64,000 bases of DNA from Macrophomina tecta (taxonomy: Eukaryota > Ascomycota > Dothideomycetes > Botryosphaeriales > Botryosphaeriaceae): the NCBI GenBank assembly GCA_024180945.1, contig JAKSGN010000002.1, positions 806,001-870,000 on the forward strand, in the 5' to 3' direction. The position numbers and the translations under genes are program-made. Within the stretch, counting starts at the first letter, position 1; every line of letters starts with the position of its first letter. Of the stretch, positions 19,854 through 31,400 are shown piece after piece. The notes below the pieces were generated by a model that was not told where the DNA came from, did no database searches, and worked only from the letters and a program-made list of their open reading frames with translations.

Positions 19854-22800
19854 ATGGCTGATCGAACGCAGCCACGGCGGCGCGGCTACCGCAGGAACTA
19901 CCAGGCTTGTGAAGCCTGCAAGAAGCAAAAGGGCCGCTGCGATCTGGGCTCGCCTGACAACCCAAAACCGCCGTGCACTCGCTGCCGACGGGCCAGGAAG
20001 GAATGCGTCTTCGGCCCGAGCCGCTTCAGCTCACGCGGGAATGGGAGCAACAGTACCAGTCCTGCTGCTCATTCGAGTGGTCAGGGTCTCTCAACCCCAG
20101 GGGCCTTCTTCTTACTAACTTGCTCTGATAGGTTCAAGTCATGCGGCTCCACCAACCATCCCAAGCTTTCTTAACGTGAGCGATCCCGCTGCTGGTTACT
20201 GGATGCCACAAGGGGCGCAACATGCTCGAGACTCATCTGCCAACGTCACCGTTGCCGTTCTACCCGAGTCGCACGCCTTGAGCAGTTCCTCCAAATCCAA
20301 TGCCGATGCAGTGACGTCACAGCCATCGTCTCGAGATGAAGGCCACCTGCGGGATGAGTTGATGAACGCATCCATCAGGAATCCAACTGATGCTATGGGT
20401 TTGCTGTCTCATACTGCGCGATACGGTACCGAAGAATATCGGAACCCCTTTGCCCGACGGGACAAACGGCCCATAGACGATGGTGATTCCTACGGTAGTA
20501 ATATTTCTTACGGACCGGACATCCGCTCCAGGTTCCCTGCGAATGAATATCCAGAAACTCCTGAAGATAATCCTCGCGGCGACGACTTGACCTTTTCAAC
20601 GTGGATGCACTTTCGAATGTGTAAAGATAGAGTCATTTGCCCAAATGAAGCTCTATTCTTGATCAATTAGTGAGTCAGGCTTTCCGGTACCTGAAATCCT
20701 CCATGCTGACCACAGAACCAGTTTCTTCCGACACCTCAATGTCATGAATCAAATCCTCTCCGACTACTACCAAGATCCCAAAAATCACTTAGAGTTGTTA
20801 AAAGATGAACCAATGCTGGCCTGCACTATCATTGCCATTGCTGCCCGTCATTGCCGGCTACCGGGACACGCATCCAATACCCGGAGGACTCTGGTTCACA
20901 ACACTCTCTTTCGATATATCCAACAGCGTATATCCCGCGTTATCTGGGGAGTTTCAGAAGAAGACATGGGCATGCGTGGCGCAATCAGCTTCGTTGAGAG
21001 CTTATTCTTGCTCATCAACTGGGTATGCATTCTTGTTCGAAACAACTGAGCAAATGCGTTAACGCCGGTGAAGCACCCGAGGACACTCGAAACGATGGTA
21101 GAGTCGACCGAATTGGCAGCACCCACGGATTTCGAGACGGAGGCACACGGCAAATTTTTCTTTGGAACTAATGTTCGAAGTATGAGATAACTCTCGTCGC
21201 AGGAAACACAGTTGCTCATGGATTACAGGCATGCACTCCCATGTTATTGCAAAGCTCTGCCGGCAGTCCAATAGAATGACTTGGCAAGTATTTTACATTA
21301 AGATCTCGGTGTATTTATACTGATTGCCATTCTCAAATAGGATGCTCGTTGGGCTCAGTGCGACACTTGCCAAAGAAGTCGGGTTATTCGATCCAGATGC
21401 AATCCCCGGAGTAATATCGAATCCACAAGACGAAAGGAAGCTGCGGCTGAGAAAGAATATGCTTCTTTACTGCGCAGAGGCTCATTTCCGTTTCGGGAAA
21501 GCTGCATCACTACAACAGCCTTTTGGCCTTTCTTTCGACGTGCAGCGTCCGAACACAGTCATCGATCTTGACGAAAAATGCAAATGCATACATCGATCTC
21601 TAGATTGCGGCTTGGAAATAGTCCAATTGGTGCGAATGGTGACAACAAGTCTATACCACAATCCAGCTCAAACGAAAAGCATGATCACTTCAAGGAAATA
21701 CATCGACACCATAGCTCATTTCGATTCCCTGATTGGAAGTTGGCACAACAAAGCACGGAATGTCTCTGGTAGGTCATTTATTCTCACCAATCTGAAGATG
21801 CATACTCATTCAATCAACAGCTTCATTGCCCTTTTTCGCGTCTCAAACCGAAATTATGTATAACAGCGCTCGGTCATACATCCATCTCATCGCAATCCAA
21901 GCAATTATGGAGAGGTCACTCCCGCTTTCGTATCAAAAGACGCAGTCAGACCATTCAAGTGTCTTTGACGAAGCAATTATGGCAGAGGTCATAAATTTGC
22001 CGGAAACTGCTCAAGACCTGGAGCTGATCAAGGTGGTGAGTGGACGTCATCAGTTCTGAAACGAGATTATAGAGAGAAGGCCGATCAGTTGGACTGACTG
22101 GGCTATTTTCAGGTCGCTGCTTCTTGCCGTCGCACTATAGAAATTGTAATCGATCTACATCGGAAAGATGCTTTCAGAAATACGACGGATACAATACGAC
22201 AGCACGTCATATCAAACATTGTATTTGCACTTAAGGTAGGCAACGAACTACCTCTGAACATTGCCAACCCTTTCTATCAACGCTTTACCATCGGGCTCCC
22301 CCTTTGTTTCTGTTGCGACTTCACGAGAATATATTCTGACACAATCTCTTTGACAGATCGCGGGGCTTAACATAGAACCAAAGTCCGACATGATCCATCT
22401 GCTGAAAGAAGTGGTCAATGTCATAGAGGTTTCTTCTGTCGACGATATCGATCTCGGTCCGATATATGCGTACACTCTTCGCACACTCATCGGCAAAGTC
22501 GAAAATGCGAAGCCAGTCTGTGCCAAGGCCGGAGGCCAGTTCCCGGACCATACCTCAACTGAGCAGCAACAGAATGCCGCCAGTATGCTAAGCGATAACT
22601 ACCCTGCCGACGGTAATGCCACTTTCCCGCCACCTCATGCCGCGGTCAACACTCCGAGCTCCTCCTCGAGAGAGACAACCAGTATGGCGACGTCAACAGA
22701 CACCGCTTTCACGCAAGACATGGCAAGTGGCGAGTTTCCTGCTACCGGCGAAATTGCCTCTTTTGGATATCCGAGCGGCAGTGGCGGAGGTTTTGGAGAT

Positions 22801-22953
22801 TCAGTGACGACGACGGCAATGGACACAGATGGCATTGGGGGCGATCCTTCGGATTGGAGCCAATGGCTGGCATTTCAGTTTGACCCATCCTTTACGGCGT
22901 TCGAGATGGGTTATATGATCGATGCGGCGAACCCATATGTTTCTAATATGTGA
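19854..22953 (+). CDS. Zn2Cys6 transcription factor within the sugar/polyol gene block
   Basis: Nine exons (19854-20079, 20132-20669, 20722-21022, 21074-21179, 21229-21283, 21341-21768, 21821-22035, 22113-22235, 22357-22953) encode 862 residues. The N-terminus carries a Gal4-type cluster with cysteines at residues 19, 22, 29, 41, 44 and 51 (NYQACEACKKQKGRC, PPCTRCRRARKEC); the spacing of eleven residues between Cys3 and Cys4 is long. The middle has the fungal-specific regulatory domain: DEPMLACTIIAIAARHC, MRGAISFVESLFLLINWHPR, SNRMTWMLVGLSATLAKEVG. The C-terminus is Ser/Thr/Gly-rich. Intron 21284-21340 starts with GC (donor GCAAGT), required to join TW to MLVGL; a CTGAT branch site lies at 21329-21333. 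The position between xylose reductase and the polyol dehydrogenase suggests it may regulate them, which is inference. Exon 5 (55 nt) is the least certain. Confidence 0.82.
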
Positions 22954-23355
22954 GTCGATGAAGAAACCTCGAATATCCCAGATCTGTACTATTACCAAAG
23001 ACGCAAATAGAGCTAAGGCAAACCGGACTACCTTGTGGGATACGGACTACGGATTATTGGGAAGCCATGGGGACGATGAATTTTCCATTTGCGTTGCGTA
23101 ATGATTCTATTGATGGGTTGAATGCGCCGTAGAATGTCACTGGATAGAGGCCGGGCGTCACAGATGGTTTGTTTGCTTTCGGCATTTACATTATTCCTCT
23201 CTCCTCTACCTATCTATACATTCAGCTTATGCATCCTGCAACCCTATCCGGCGTCTATCTCCTCTCCTTATAAACGAGCAGATACCCTGGGTGTCCTTCG
23301 CTCTTTGTGTGAGCTGGACTGGCACCGTTAAGAGTATTTTCGCCGCCTTGCTTAC
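22954..23355. other. Intergenic between convergent 3' ends
   Basis: 402 bp between the stop codons of the transcription factor (+) and the polyol dehydrogenase (-). No feature is seen beyond the expected 3' UTRs. Confidence 0.5.
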
Positions 23356-24734
23356 TCAAACTGGTATGTCCACGTCGTCCACAATCTGCACCTTGATGCT
23401 CCCCTGGCTCAGATCCGCACATAGTTCCATCGCGTCCTTCGCCTTTTCGAGGGGGAAAACGTGAGAGACGAGTGGCTTCACATCCAGGATGCGGCCGCTG
23501 ATGGCTGAGATACCGGCGGGCCACGTATCCCGGTAGCGGTTGATGAACTTAAGGTTAATCTGCAACAGACGATCAGTCTCACTCCGCTCCTCATCCAGAC
23601 ATCAAACACTGCGTAACTCACTTCAGCCAGACTCATATGCATGAATGGCAGATTGTTCATCACATCCCTCCCCACGCCAATCACGCATACCGTTCCGCCC
23701 CTACGCGCCACATATCCCGCCGTACACACGCTGCTCTCCACCCCCGTGCACTCCAGCACCGTATCCGGAGCTAGATACTCGCGTTCCTCCTCGCTTAGCC
23801 CCTCCACCGCCGCGCCACCACCTTCCAGAAACAGCTTCCGTATCGCCTCTGCATTGCCGCGCGCATCGAGGGACGTATCAATCCTGTACGTCCGCACGCT
23901 GGGAAGGTACTTCTGCGCAAAGGCCAGGCGGGCTGGCTCCAAGTCGGTAATGACGAGCGGGTGCGCGCCGCTCGCCCGCGCGGCCGCCAGCGCCAGCAGC
24001 CCGATCGGCCCGGCACCGCAGACCAGCGCCGGGCGGCCGAGGCTCAGGGGTGCAGTCGCGATGCCATGCATCACGACGGACAGCGGCTCGACAAGCGCGC
24101 CCTCGGCGAATGAGACGGCGGCAGGAAGTTTGTGGCACCAGCGCGCTGGGTGCGTCTTGAAGCGCTGCAGCGTGCCGGCGTAAGGGTAGACGCCCGCGAA
24201 GGCGACGGCGGAGCAGAGATTGTACCGCCCGGAGCAGCATAGGAAGCAGGTTGAGCAGGGTACGCCGGGCTCCAGGGCCACGCGGTCGCCGGGGCGGAGC
24301 GTCGTGACGGTCGGGTGGACGCGTAGGACAACGCCGGCGGCTTCGTGGCCGAGGATGCAGTCGCCGTCGACAGTGAGGGTGCCGATGCGGCCGCGGTGCC
24401 AGAAGTGGATGTCGGAGCTGGGCGAGGGGGTTAGGGAGATGGTAAGTCATTGTGTTGTTTGCTCTTCTTCTCTCCTCTCTTCTCTTCTCTTTGCTTTTCA
24501 GGGTACGATTGCGCGGAATACTTACCCGCAGATGCCGGTCGCCTTGATGTGTATCAGGACCTCGCCGGGGCCAGGCTCTTGAATGGGGGCTTCCTGCAAT
24601 TTTATCTTGTGGTCGGCGGTGACTTGGAGGGAGGGGTTGCCGTATTTCTGCAGGTCCGAGACGCTGGTCGCGTGCGCCTCTTTGCTGTTCAGACGGACGG
24701 CTTCGGCGTCGTCCAGGACCACTGAGGGCGCCAT
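23356..24734 (-). CDS. Zinc-dependent polyol dehydrogenase, L-arabinitol 4-dehydrogenase-like
   Basis: Exons 24734-24526, 24417-23622 and 23559-23356 encode 402 residues of the medium-chain dehydrogenase family. Catalytic zinc ligands are visible in TGICGSDIHFWH and ILGHEAAG. The four-cysteine structural zinc lobe is complete (CSTCFLCCSGRYNLC). The Rossmann motif is GAGPIGLLALAAARASG, with Asp at the end of strand 2 (VITDLEPARL), predicting NAD+. The blocks LECTGVESSV and INLKFINRYRDTWPAGI match L-arabinitol 4-dehydrogenases more than sorbitol or xylitol dehydrogenases. However, the substrate-loop position that is Met in characterised arabinitol enzymes (GPM) reads TL here, so L-arabinitol, xylitol and sorbitol are all possible. 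The N-terminus is about 15-25 residues longer than usual. The gene is divergent from the transketolase-like gene over 685 bp. Confidence 0.88.
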
Positions 24735-25419
24735 CTTGGGAGATCTGAGAACTGCCTGGGAAGTTTGTTGAGTGTGCAGGATGTCTGGCGGGAAAAGAAC
24801 AGGAGGGAATTGTAGAGCGCTGGAGAAAAAAGGACTCACAGAGGTGAGCAGGCAAAGTGGCAGCGGATCTGCGGTGCAGCAACCGCCATGATGTGTATTA
24901 TCTGGGCTGCGGCTCTGTACGCGGGGACCGGTTACAGTCCACTTCGCTCGCAGTGGCACGGGTTGCCATGCTCTGCTGCAGACTTGTCTGGCTGGAAGTC
25001 CAGCCGCCATCCCCGCGCTGATCGCAGCGGACCGGTGCTGGCGCAATGTGGGGTAGACGGAAGGGGCAGTTGTAAGCACCGCCTTCGGCTTTCCCCTCGA
25101 GGAATTCCGGCGCGCACTCGGCGCATCCGCCGCTTCTCAGGACAGAAGGAGCGCCGCCGTCTGCCTTCCGCAGCACGCGCCGCTGCCCGCTGTCTGCCAC
25201 CGCCCCAGGAAAATGTGCGCGCTGGCCAGTCCACATGAGGAAACCGCCAGCGCCGCGCTGTCGCGCCCCGCAAAGTCAATGGCCTATATTTCTCTCGCTT
25301 TCCTGCTCCGTCTTCCCACGCTCACCGTCTCTCCGTCTTCTCCTGTGCCTGAAAGCTCCGTTTTCTCTTCTCTCACGTCTCTTTCCCGTTCCTGATTTCC
25401 AGATACCCCCTCCTCAGCA
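24735..25419. promoter_or_regulatory. Shared divergent promoter, polyol dehydrogenase / transketolase-like gene
   Basis: 685 bp between two divergent start codons of genes in the same metabolic area. A pyrimidine-rich leader precedes the transketolase-like ATG. A head-to-head arrangement fits co-induction. Specific regulator sites were not scored. Confidence 0.5.
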
Positions 25420-27689
25420 ATGACGGTCTCCAACGGCACAACCGCCTACGGCAAGAATGTCGTTGAAGGCGTTCTGGAGGAGGAGAAGCTCGAGGCCAAA
25501 TCGGTCGCCAAGCTGTCGCCGGAGCACGACCATGTGCTGAAGTGCTTCCGTTTGTTGATCGCGGATCTCTGCCAACAATTCAATGGCGGCCACCCTGGGT
25601 GCGCAGCTCTCAAAACAACATTGCGGGGCCCAGCAGACTGACATTTGATGCAGAGGTGCAATTGGCATGGCTGCTATCGGCGTTGCCCTGTGGAAGTACG
25701 TGATGCGTTACGCTCCGCACACCCCTGATTACTTCAACCGCGATCGCTTCGTGCTCTCCAACGGTGAGTTCTTGCGAAGCTTATTCTCAGTTCCCGATAC
25801 GAGGATGCTGACTCTCTGCAGGCCACACGTGCCTTTTCCAGTACACTTTCAACCACCTCGTTGGCTACAAGGCCATGACCTTTGACCAGCTCAAGTCCTA
25901 CCACTCGGACCGCGAAGATGCGCTTTGCCCGGGCCACCCGGAGATCGAGCACGAGGGCATCGAGGTCACAACTGGTCCCCTCGGTCAGGGGATCGCCAAC
26001 GCCGTTGGTTTAGCCATGGCAACCAAGAACCTCGCCGCCACCTACAACAAGCCCGGATACGACATTGTGTCCAACCACACCTGGTGCATGGTTGGCGACG
26101 CCTGCTTACAGGAGGGTGTCGGCCTTGAGGCAATCTCCCTCGCTGGCCACCTGAAGCTCAACAACCTAACGGTCATCTACGACAACAACCAAATCACTTG
26201 CGACGGATCTGTGGACCTGACCAACAGCGAGGATGTCAACGCTAAGATGCGTGCCTGTGGTTGGGACGTCATCGACATCCTGGATGGCTGCTTTGATATT
26301 GAGGGCATTGTAAAGGCGCTTGAGAAGTCGAAGCAATCGACTGACAAGCCCACCTTCATCAACTGCCGCACTATTATTGGTGTTGGCAGTGCTGTTGCTG
26401 GAAACGCTGTTGCTCACGGCGCTGCGCTGGGTAAGGATGATGTTGCCAACATGAAAAAGGCCTACGGCTTCAACCCCGAGGAGCACTTCGTCATCACCGA
26501 CACTGTCCGCCAGTTCTTCGCCGAGTGCCCCAGCCGCGGCGAAAAGTATGTCCAGGAGTGGAATGACCTGGTGCACAAGTACAGTGAAGCGCACCCCGAG
26601 CTTGCCAAAGAGTTCAAGCTCCGTGTCAAGGGCGAGTTGCCTTCCAACTGGAAGGAGCTTATTCCTACCGAGTTCCCACAGAAGCCAACTGCTTCACGCG
26701 CTTCTTCCGGACTGGTCTTCAACCCTATTGCCCAAGCTCTCAGGACCTTCATGGTTGGTACTGCTGATCTCTCGCCCTCAGTGAATATGATCTGGAAGGG
26801 CAAGGAGGACTTCCAGCACCCCGAGAGGAAGACTTCCTGCGGTATCAATGGTACTTATGCTGGCCGCTACATCCACTACGGCGTCCGCGAACACGCCATG
26901 TGCGCCATCTCTAACGGCTTAGCTGCCTACGCTCCGAACACCATCATCCCCGTCACGAGCTCTTTCTTCATGTTCTACCTCTACGCCGCCCCTGCTGTGC
27001 GCATGGGCTCCCTTCAGCACCTTCAGGTCATCCACGCTGCTACCCATGATTCTATTGGCATGGGTGAAGATGGCCCCACCCACCAGCCTATTGAGCTTCC
27101 GGCTTTGTACCGTGCCATGCCCAATCTTCTGTATATCCGCCCCGGTGATAGTGAGGAAACCGCCGGAGCTTGGATTGCCGCTATTGAAGCCAAGCACACC
27201 TCCAGTATCATCTCGACATCCCGCCACACTCTCCCTCAACTCAGCCAGACCCGCCGCGACGGAGTTGCCAAGGGTGCCTACGTCTTGGAAGAAGTTGAGG
27301 ATGCCGACGTAACTCTCATTGGTGTTGGTGCCGAACTGAGCTTTGCTCTTGACGTTGCTGCTGCTCTCAAAGATACCGGTGTGAAGGCCCGCGTTATCTC
27401 CTTCCCCTGCCAACGCCTCTTCGAACGCCAGGATGTGCAGTACAAGCGCGACACTCTGAAGAAGCATCTCGGTATCCCATCCGTGGTTATTGAGCCGTAT
27501 GCTTCCAACGGTTGGGAGCGTTATGCGGATGCTGCCATCTGCATGAAGGGCTTCGGAAAGAGCCTGCCTGGCAAGGCCGCCTACAAGTACTTCGGCTTTG
27601 AGACTAAGGCTATGACTGACAAGGTGGCTGACTACCTGAACCAGCTGAAGCAAGATGAGTACCTGAAGTCGGAGTTTGTTGAGCTGTAA
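25420..27689 (+). CDS. Transketolase-family enzyme of the dihydroxyacetone-synthase type
   Basis: Exons 25420-25598, 25654-25763 and 25822-27689 encode 718 residues. The protein binds thiamine diphosphate and moves two-carbon units from xylulose-5-phosphate to aldehyde acceptors. TPP-domain landmarks are LVGYKAMTFDQLKSYH, TTGPLGQGIANAVG and the metal/TPP motif GDACLQEGV...YDNN. The pyrimidine domain has YGVREHAMCAISNGL. Several blocks match yeast dihydroxyacetone synthase better than classical transketolase: GDA instead of GDG, FFMFYLYAAPAVRMG, SFPCQRLFERQ and NGWERYADAAICMKGFGKSL. The C-terminus ends VEL, with no SKL-type peroxisome signal, unlike methylotrophic yeast enzymes, so a cytosolic role with sugar phosphates is more likely. 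It lies beside xylose reductase, a polyol dehydrogenase and a regulator. The family is certain; the exact acceptor is not. Confidence 0.92.
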
Positions 27690-28439
27690 ATGGATCGCAA
27701 CTCTCTTAATTGATTTCATTTGGTATCCGCACAAGAGGTACGGGTTGCACGTGTAGATGCAAAGCTTTATTTGGCGAGGGTATGGTTTACAGAAGGGCTG
27801 TTGCAAAAGAAATGGCGTACCGGGTATTGTTCAGTTGCATAGATTATAATGACGTTAGTGACAGTTAAAATACCAATCATGTTATGGATCGCATCGCGTA
27901 AAATGGCACCTACCGATTTGCTTACAACGGCCAGGCAAACAGAGAAAAGGATCGCTTCAAAGAGCTTTGACAATGGCATGTGTGGGGAGTTGAAGCAGTC
28001 GTCCGGACGTGGATGTAGGGAGTTTCCGGTAACACTTACGTCCAGATGACTGCTTCAACTCTCTATGCTTGGATGGTTGGAAGCATACTCATTCGGCATA
28101 ACATGGATTGCCTTCAATAGTAGCAGCGGGCGGGACTCTACATTCGAACGTTACTTTTGAGCACACTAACATACCAGTATACTTTCTTTTACGCATGTTG
28201 ACTTACATCTCCATCGAGTCACCTCCCACCGAACTATCTTACATACCTACCATAAATTGCTCTCCAGGGTATCGAGCGCCTGCTCCAAACGCAGGGGTTA
28301 AAAACGGGAGACCAACACTGGTTTTATACACACGAACAAACCGACCACGAAGAAAAAAAAAAAGGAAAGAGAAAGAGAGAAGGAGAAACCCACAACCGAA
28401 GGCCAAACCCTCCCTACTTTATACAACCCTCCAGCACTC
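27690..28439. other. Intergenic with one hairpin repeat element
   Basis: 750 bp between convergent 3' ends. It holds a complete 75-bp inverted-repeat element (27987-28061). Nothing else is supported; an A-rich stretch lies at about 28352-28366. Confidence 0.55.
27987..28061. mobile_element. Hairpin/MITE-like element, complete copy 1
   Basis: A 75-bp inverted repeat. The left end GAGTTGAAGCAGTCGTCC continues into GGACGT; the reverse complement of the right end reads GAGTTGAAGCAGTCATCT then GGACGT. The arms agree at 25 of the first 30 positions, leaving a loop of about 15 bases. It shares its ends with copies at 35690, 51093 and 58181. No ORF and no obvious target-site duplication. Confidence 0.75.
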
Positions 28440-31400
28440 TCACAGATACGTCCTCTTCCGGCTCAACTTCGAATACGCCCTACTGATCCCACCCGCCGCC
28501 CCTCCTCCCTGGGGCTGCAGCCTTCCGCCGTTCGAACCAGCACCAGCGCCAATCCCGCTCATCTCATACGCGCTCGCGCCACTCGCCCCCGTCCACGCCG
28601 TGCCCCTCGTCGTCGTCGGATACAAGCTCGTCGGGCTACCCGTCCCGGCGCCCGGATTACTAAGACCCATGTAGCCACCAGCGCCGCCAGCACCAGCGCC
28701 GAACGACCGATTGCTCCACGCGCTGCTCGGGGGTGGCAGGCGCTGGAACCCGGCATTGTTGCCGCCGCCCGGCCCGAAGCGGGACGTCGCGCTCGATGGC
28801 GTGTCGGGGGAGCCGGCAGTATACGGCGTGCCGCCGGCGGAAAAGCGCTGCTTGAGCTTGGCCATCCAGCTGCTGCGGTTGCCGGCGGCGGGGCCGCCCA
28901 TGGCGGTCGAGATGGCGAGATCGCCGCCCCTGCCGCCCGCGCCGTTGTTGTACTGGGGTAGCTGGCCGTAGTGGTGCGGGTGCTGGTGGTGGTCAGCGTG
29001 CTCCTCAGACGCAGCGGGCCAGCTGGCCTCCTCCTCGACGCGCCAGGCGTCGCCCATGTTTCCGCGCGCGGCGACGACGGCGGGGACGGCTTCCTTGGGG
29101 ACCACGAAGAGGTGACCTCCGCTCTCGCCGATGTACCACTCGCAATTCCATTGCTGTCCAGCCGGCCCGCCACCGCAGCTGCCGGCCATGGCGGCGGCCG
29201 GGGGTGAATTGACAGCGAGCGAGAAGAGGTTGGGCGGCTCGGAGAAGTCGGTGACGAGGCCGCGCTGGAAGATGAAGTAGACGAGGCAGAGCAGGCTGAT
29301 GAGGAAGGCGAGCATGAGGACGATAAAGAAGAGCTTTTGCGGCTCGCCGGTCGGGCCAGACGCGTAGGTGCGCTCTCGGAGCGTGGCGTTGAAGTTGACG
29401 GTTTCGGGGGAGAGGAGGATGGAGTCGTCGTGGCTCTGTTAGTTTTAGGTATCTGGTTAGCATTGTTTTTTTTTTTTTTTTTCTTACTTATTTTTCGTAG
29501 AGGTGGATGTGACTATTAAATAGAAGTTCGGTATGTGAAAGACAAAAGGGGGTTTCGTCGGCTGTCAAGGACACTCTTGGATAGCACGTAGAGGCAATTG
29601 GTACTCACCCAGTCCATCTCCATCTGCGCGGCTTGTGTGCCCATCAACAATGTGTTACTGGCAAGTAACGCCAGCGCCTCCGCTAAGCTCGGACGATCGA
29701 GCTGTAATTTCGGCTCCCTCACGATTGACTGCGTCAACAGCCTCGCAAGACTAGCCTTTCCGTCCATGATACCGGCATTTAAGGAAAGAGAGTTGGCCCA
29801 TTCGGTGCCGATCCAGGGCCAGTTTGGACTCACGGTAGCCGCTCCGCTTTGGGCATTTAGATCACTCCAAATGTACGCCATCGAATCCTTTTCCGGATCA
29901 CAATGGGATGAAAGTGAAGAACCCTCTTGGGCAGCGTTGTATGTGGTACTGCAGTTCGGGGAGAGCGATGCCTTGAGTTGACAGACAGCGTAACGCTCCA
30001 CATCAGGATCATCGTCACGGCCAAGCAGGTAGATAGACTCGCGGCCGTAAGTGAAGGTCTGGTTCAGCACGGTGTTGTACGCGGCCGGATAACGCGGGAA
30101 TACAGGGGCTTGCTGGCCATTCTTGCCCCAGCCGAAGATATCATCGACAACGATAGAGTTTATGGTCGAGTTACTGCTGCTGAGGTAGTTGATTTGATCG
30201 GGCCACGTGGTAGCGTCCAACTTTTCCGAGTAATTCCATGCAGTGTAGACGATAGGCGCGAGCTCTTCCCGATTCATGTTCGCACAAAGGACGTGGATAA
30301 CCGGGCTGGGCACAGATGCCGTGAGCGTGTACGCACCCAATCCACCAAGCTCTTCCGGCTGCAAAATATTGTTGCGGTCATCGGTTGCAGCTCCCAGGAC
30401 ACCGGCGTGCGGCATGGCCAAGCTAACATTGTTGATGACACGCCCATTGTGTTCAGAAACTGTAATGTGCAGCCAAGTCCCGTTGACTTGGATATCGGAG
30501 TGGAATTGCGAGTAGCCAGGGACACGGGACTCCGTGGTGGTACCGATTGTCTGATTCTTGTTCTTGGATCGAGAATCCCACTCAGCCAAGTAACGCTGGT
30601 AGTCGTGATAAGCCTGGGCAGCATAGGAAATGTCGAGACAGGTGGCGTTCCGGAACCTTCTGTCCTCAGAAAGCGGAATTGGCGACTCGCAGTTGTATCC
30701 AAGATACATGTGGTTGGCCCATTCAGTTACAACATCTGCCCTCATGATTTTCGTCTCCAAAGGCCCAAGTTTCAGCTGTGGTTGAACTACACGACCAAAA
30801 GTCAGCGTCTCTCTCGTCCTAAGTGGCATTTACTTGCAGCGCTTACCCAGCGCATCTGAGGCAGAAGTGTACACAGTCGCTACGATAGCCGCGATGAAGC
30901 TGACGATTCCGAGTATGCTGAAAAGAGCATAACGAACAGTCTCGAAATTTGCAACCATGTAGCCAGGTGCGCCGATCCAGTTGCGCATGCTCATCTCGGC
31001 CAGCGTGATACCTTTGCCACTTCCTCTCACGCTCAGACTTCTTCTGCTCAAAACCTGGCCAATAAACGCGACGACGGAGGCGCCAAAAGACAGTTCGGCA
31101 GTTTTTGCCAGTACCGCGATTAGCAGGGATGCGTTCGACGGTGTAAGCGAGCCGTTGGTGCGAATCATGGGCCACTCCGGCCCCCGTAGCGCAATGACGA
31201 GGAAAATACCCGAAAGGATGGTGGCATAGATGGAGATAAGAATGATGGAGCTTGTGACCCATCTTGTGCGGAAGAAGTGCTTTCGTGCCGGGCAATGAAC
31301 TGCTGGTACAAAGCCTGGGAAGATGTCAGTATTCATTAGTCATCAACCGTGGGGTGATCTTCCGTCCCAACTACAAGGGGGAAGCTGGTCATCGCCCTCT

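Noticed and set aside
24735..25419. XlnR- or CreA-type binding sites in the shared promoters
   Set aside because: Short GC-rich motifs occur by chance in this DNA; without a scored search no site was claimed.
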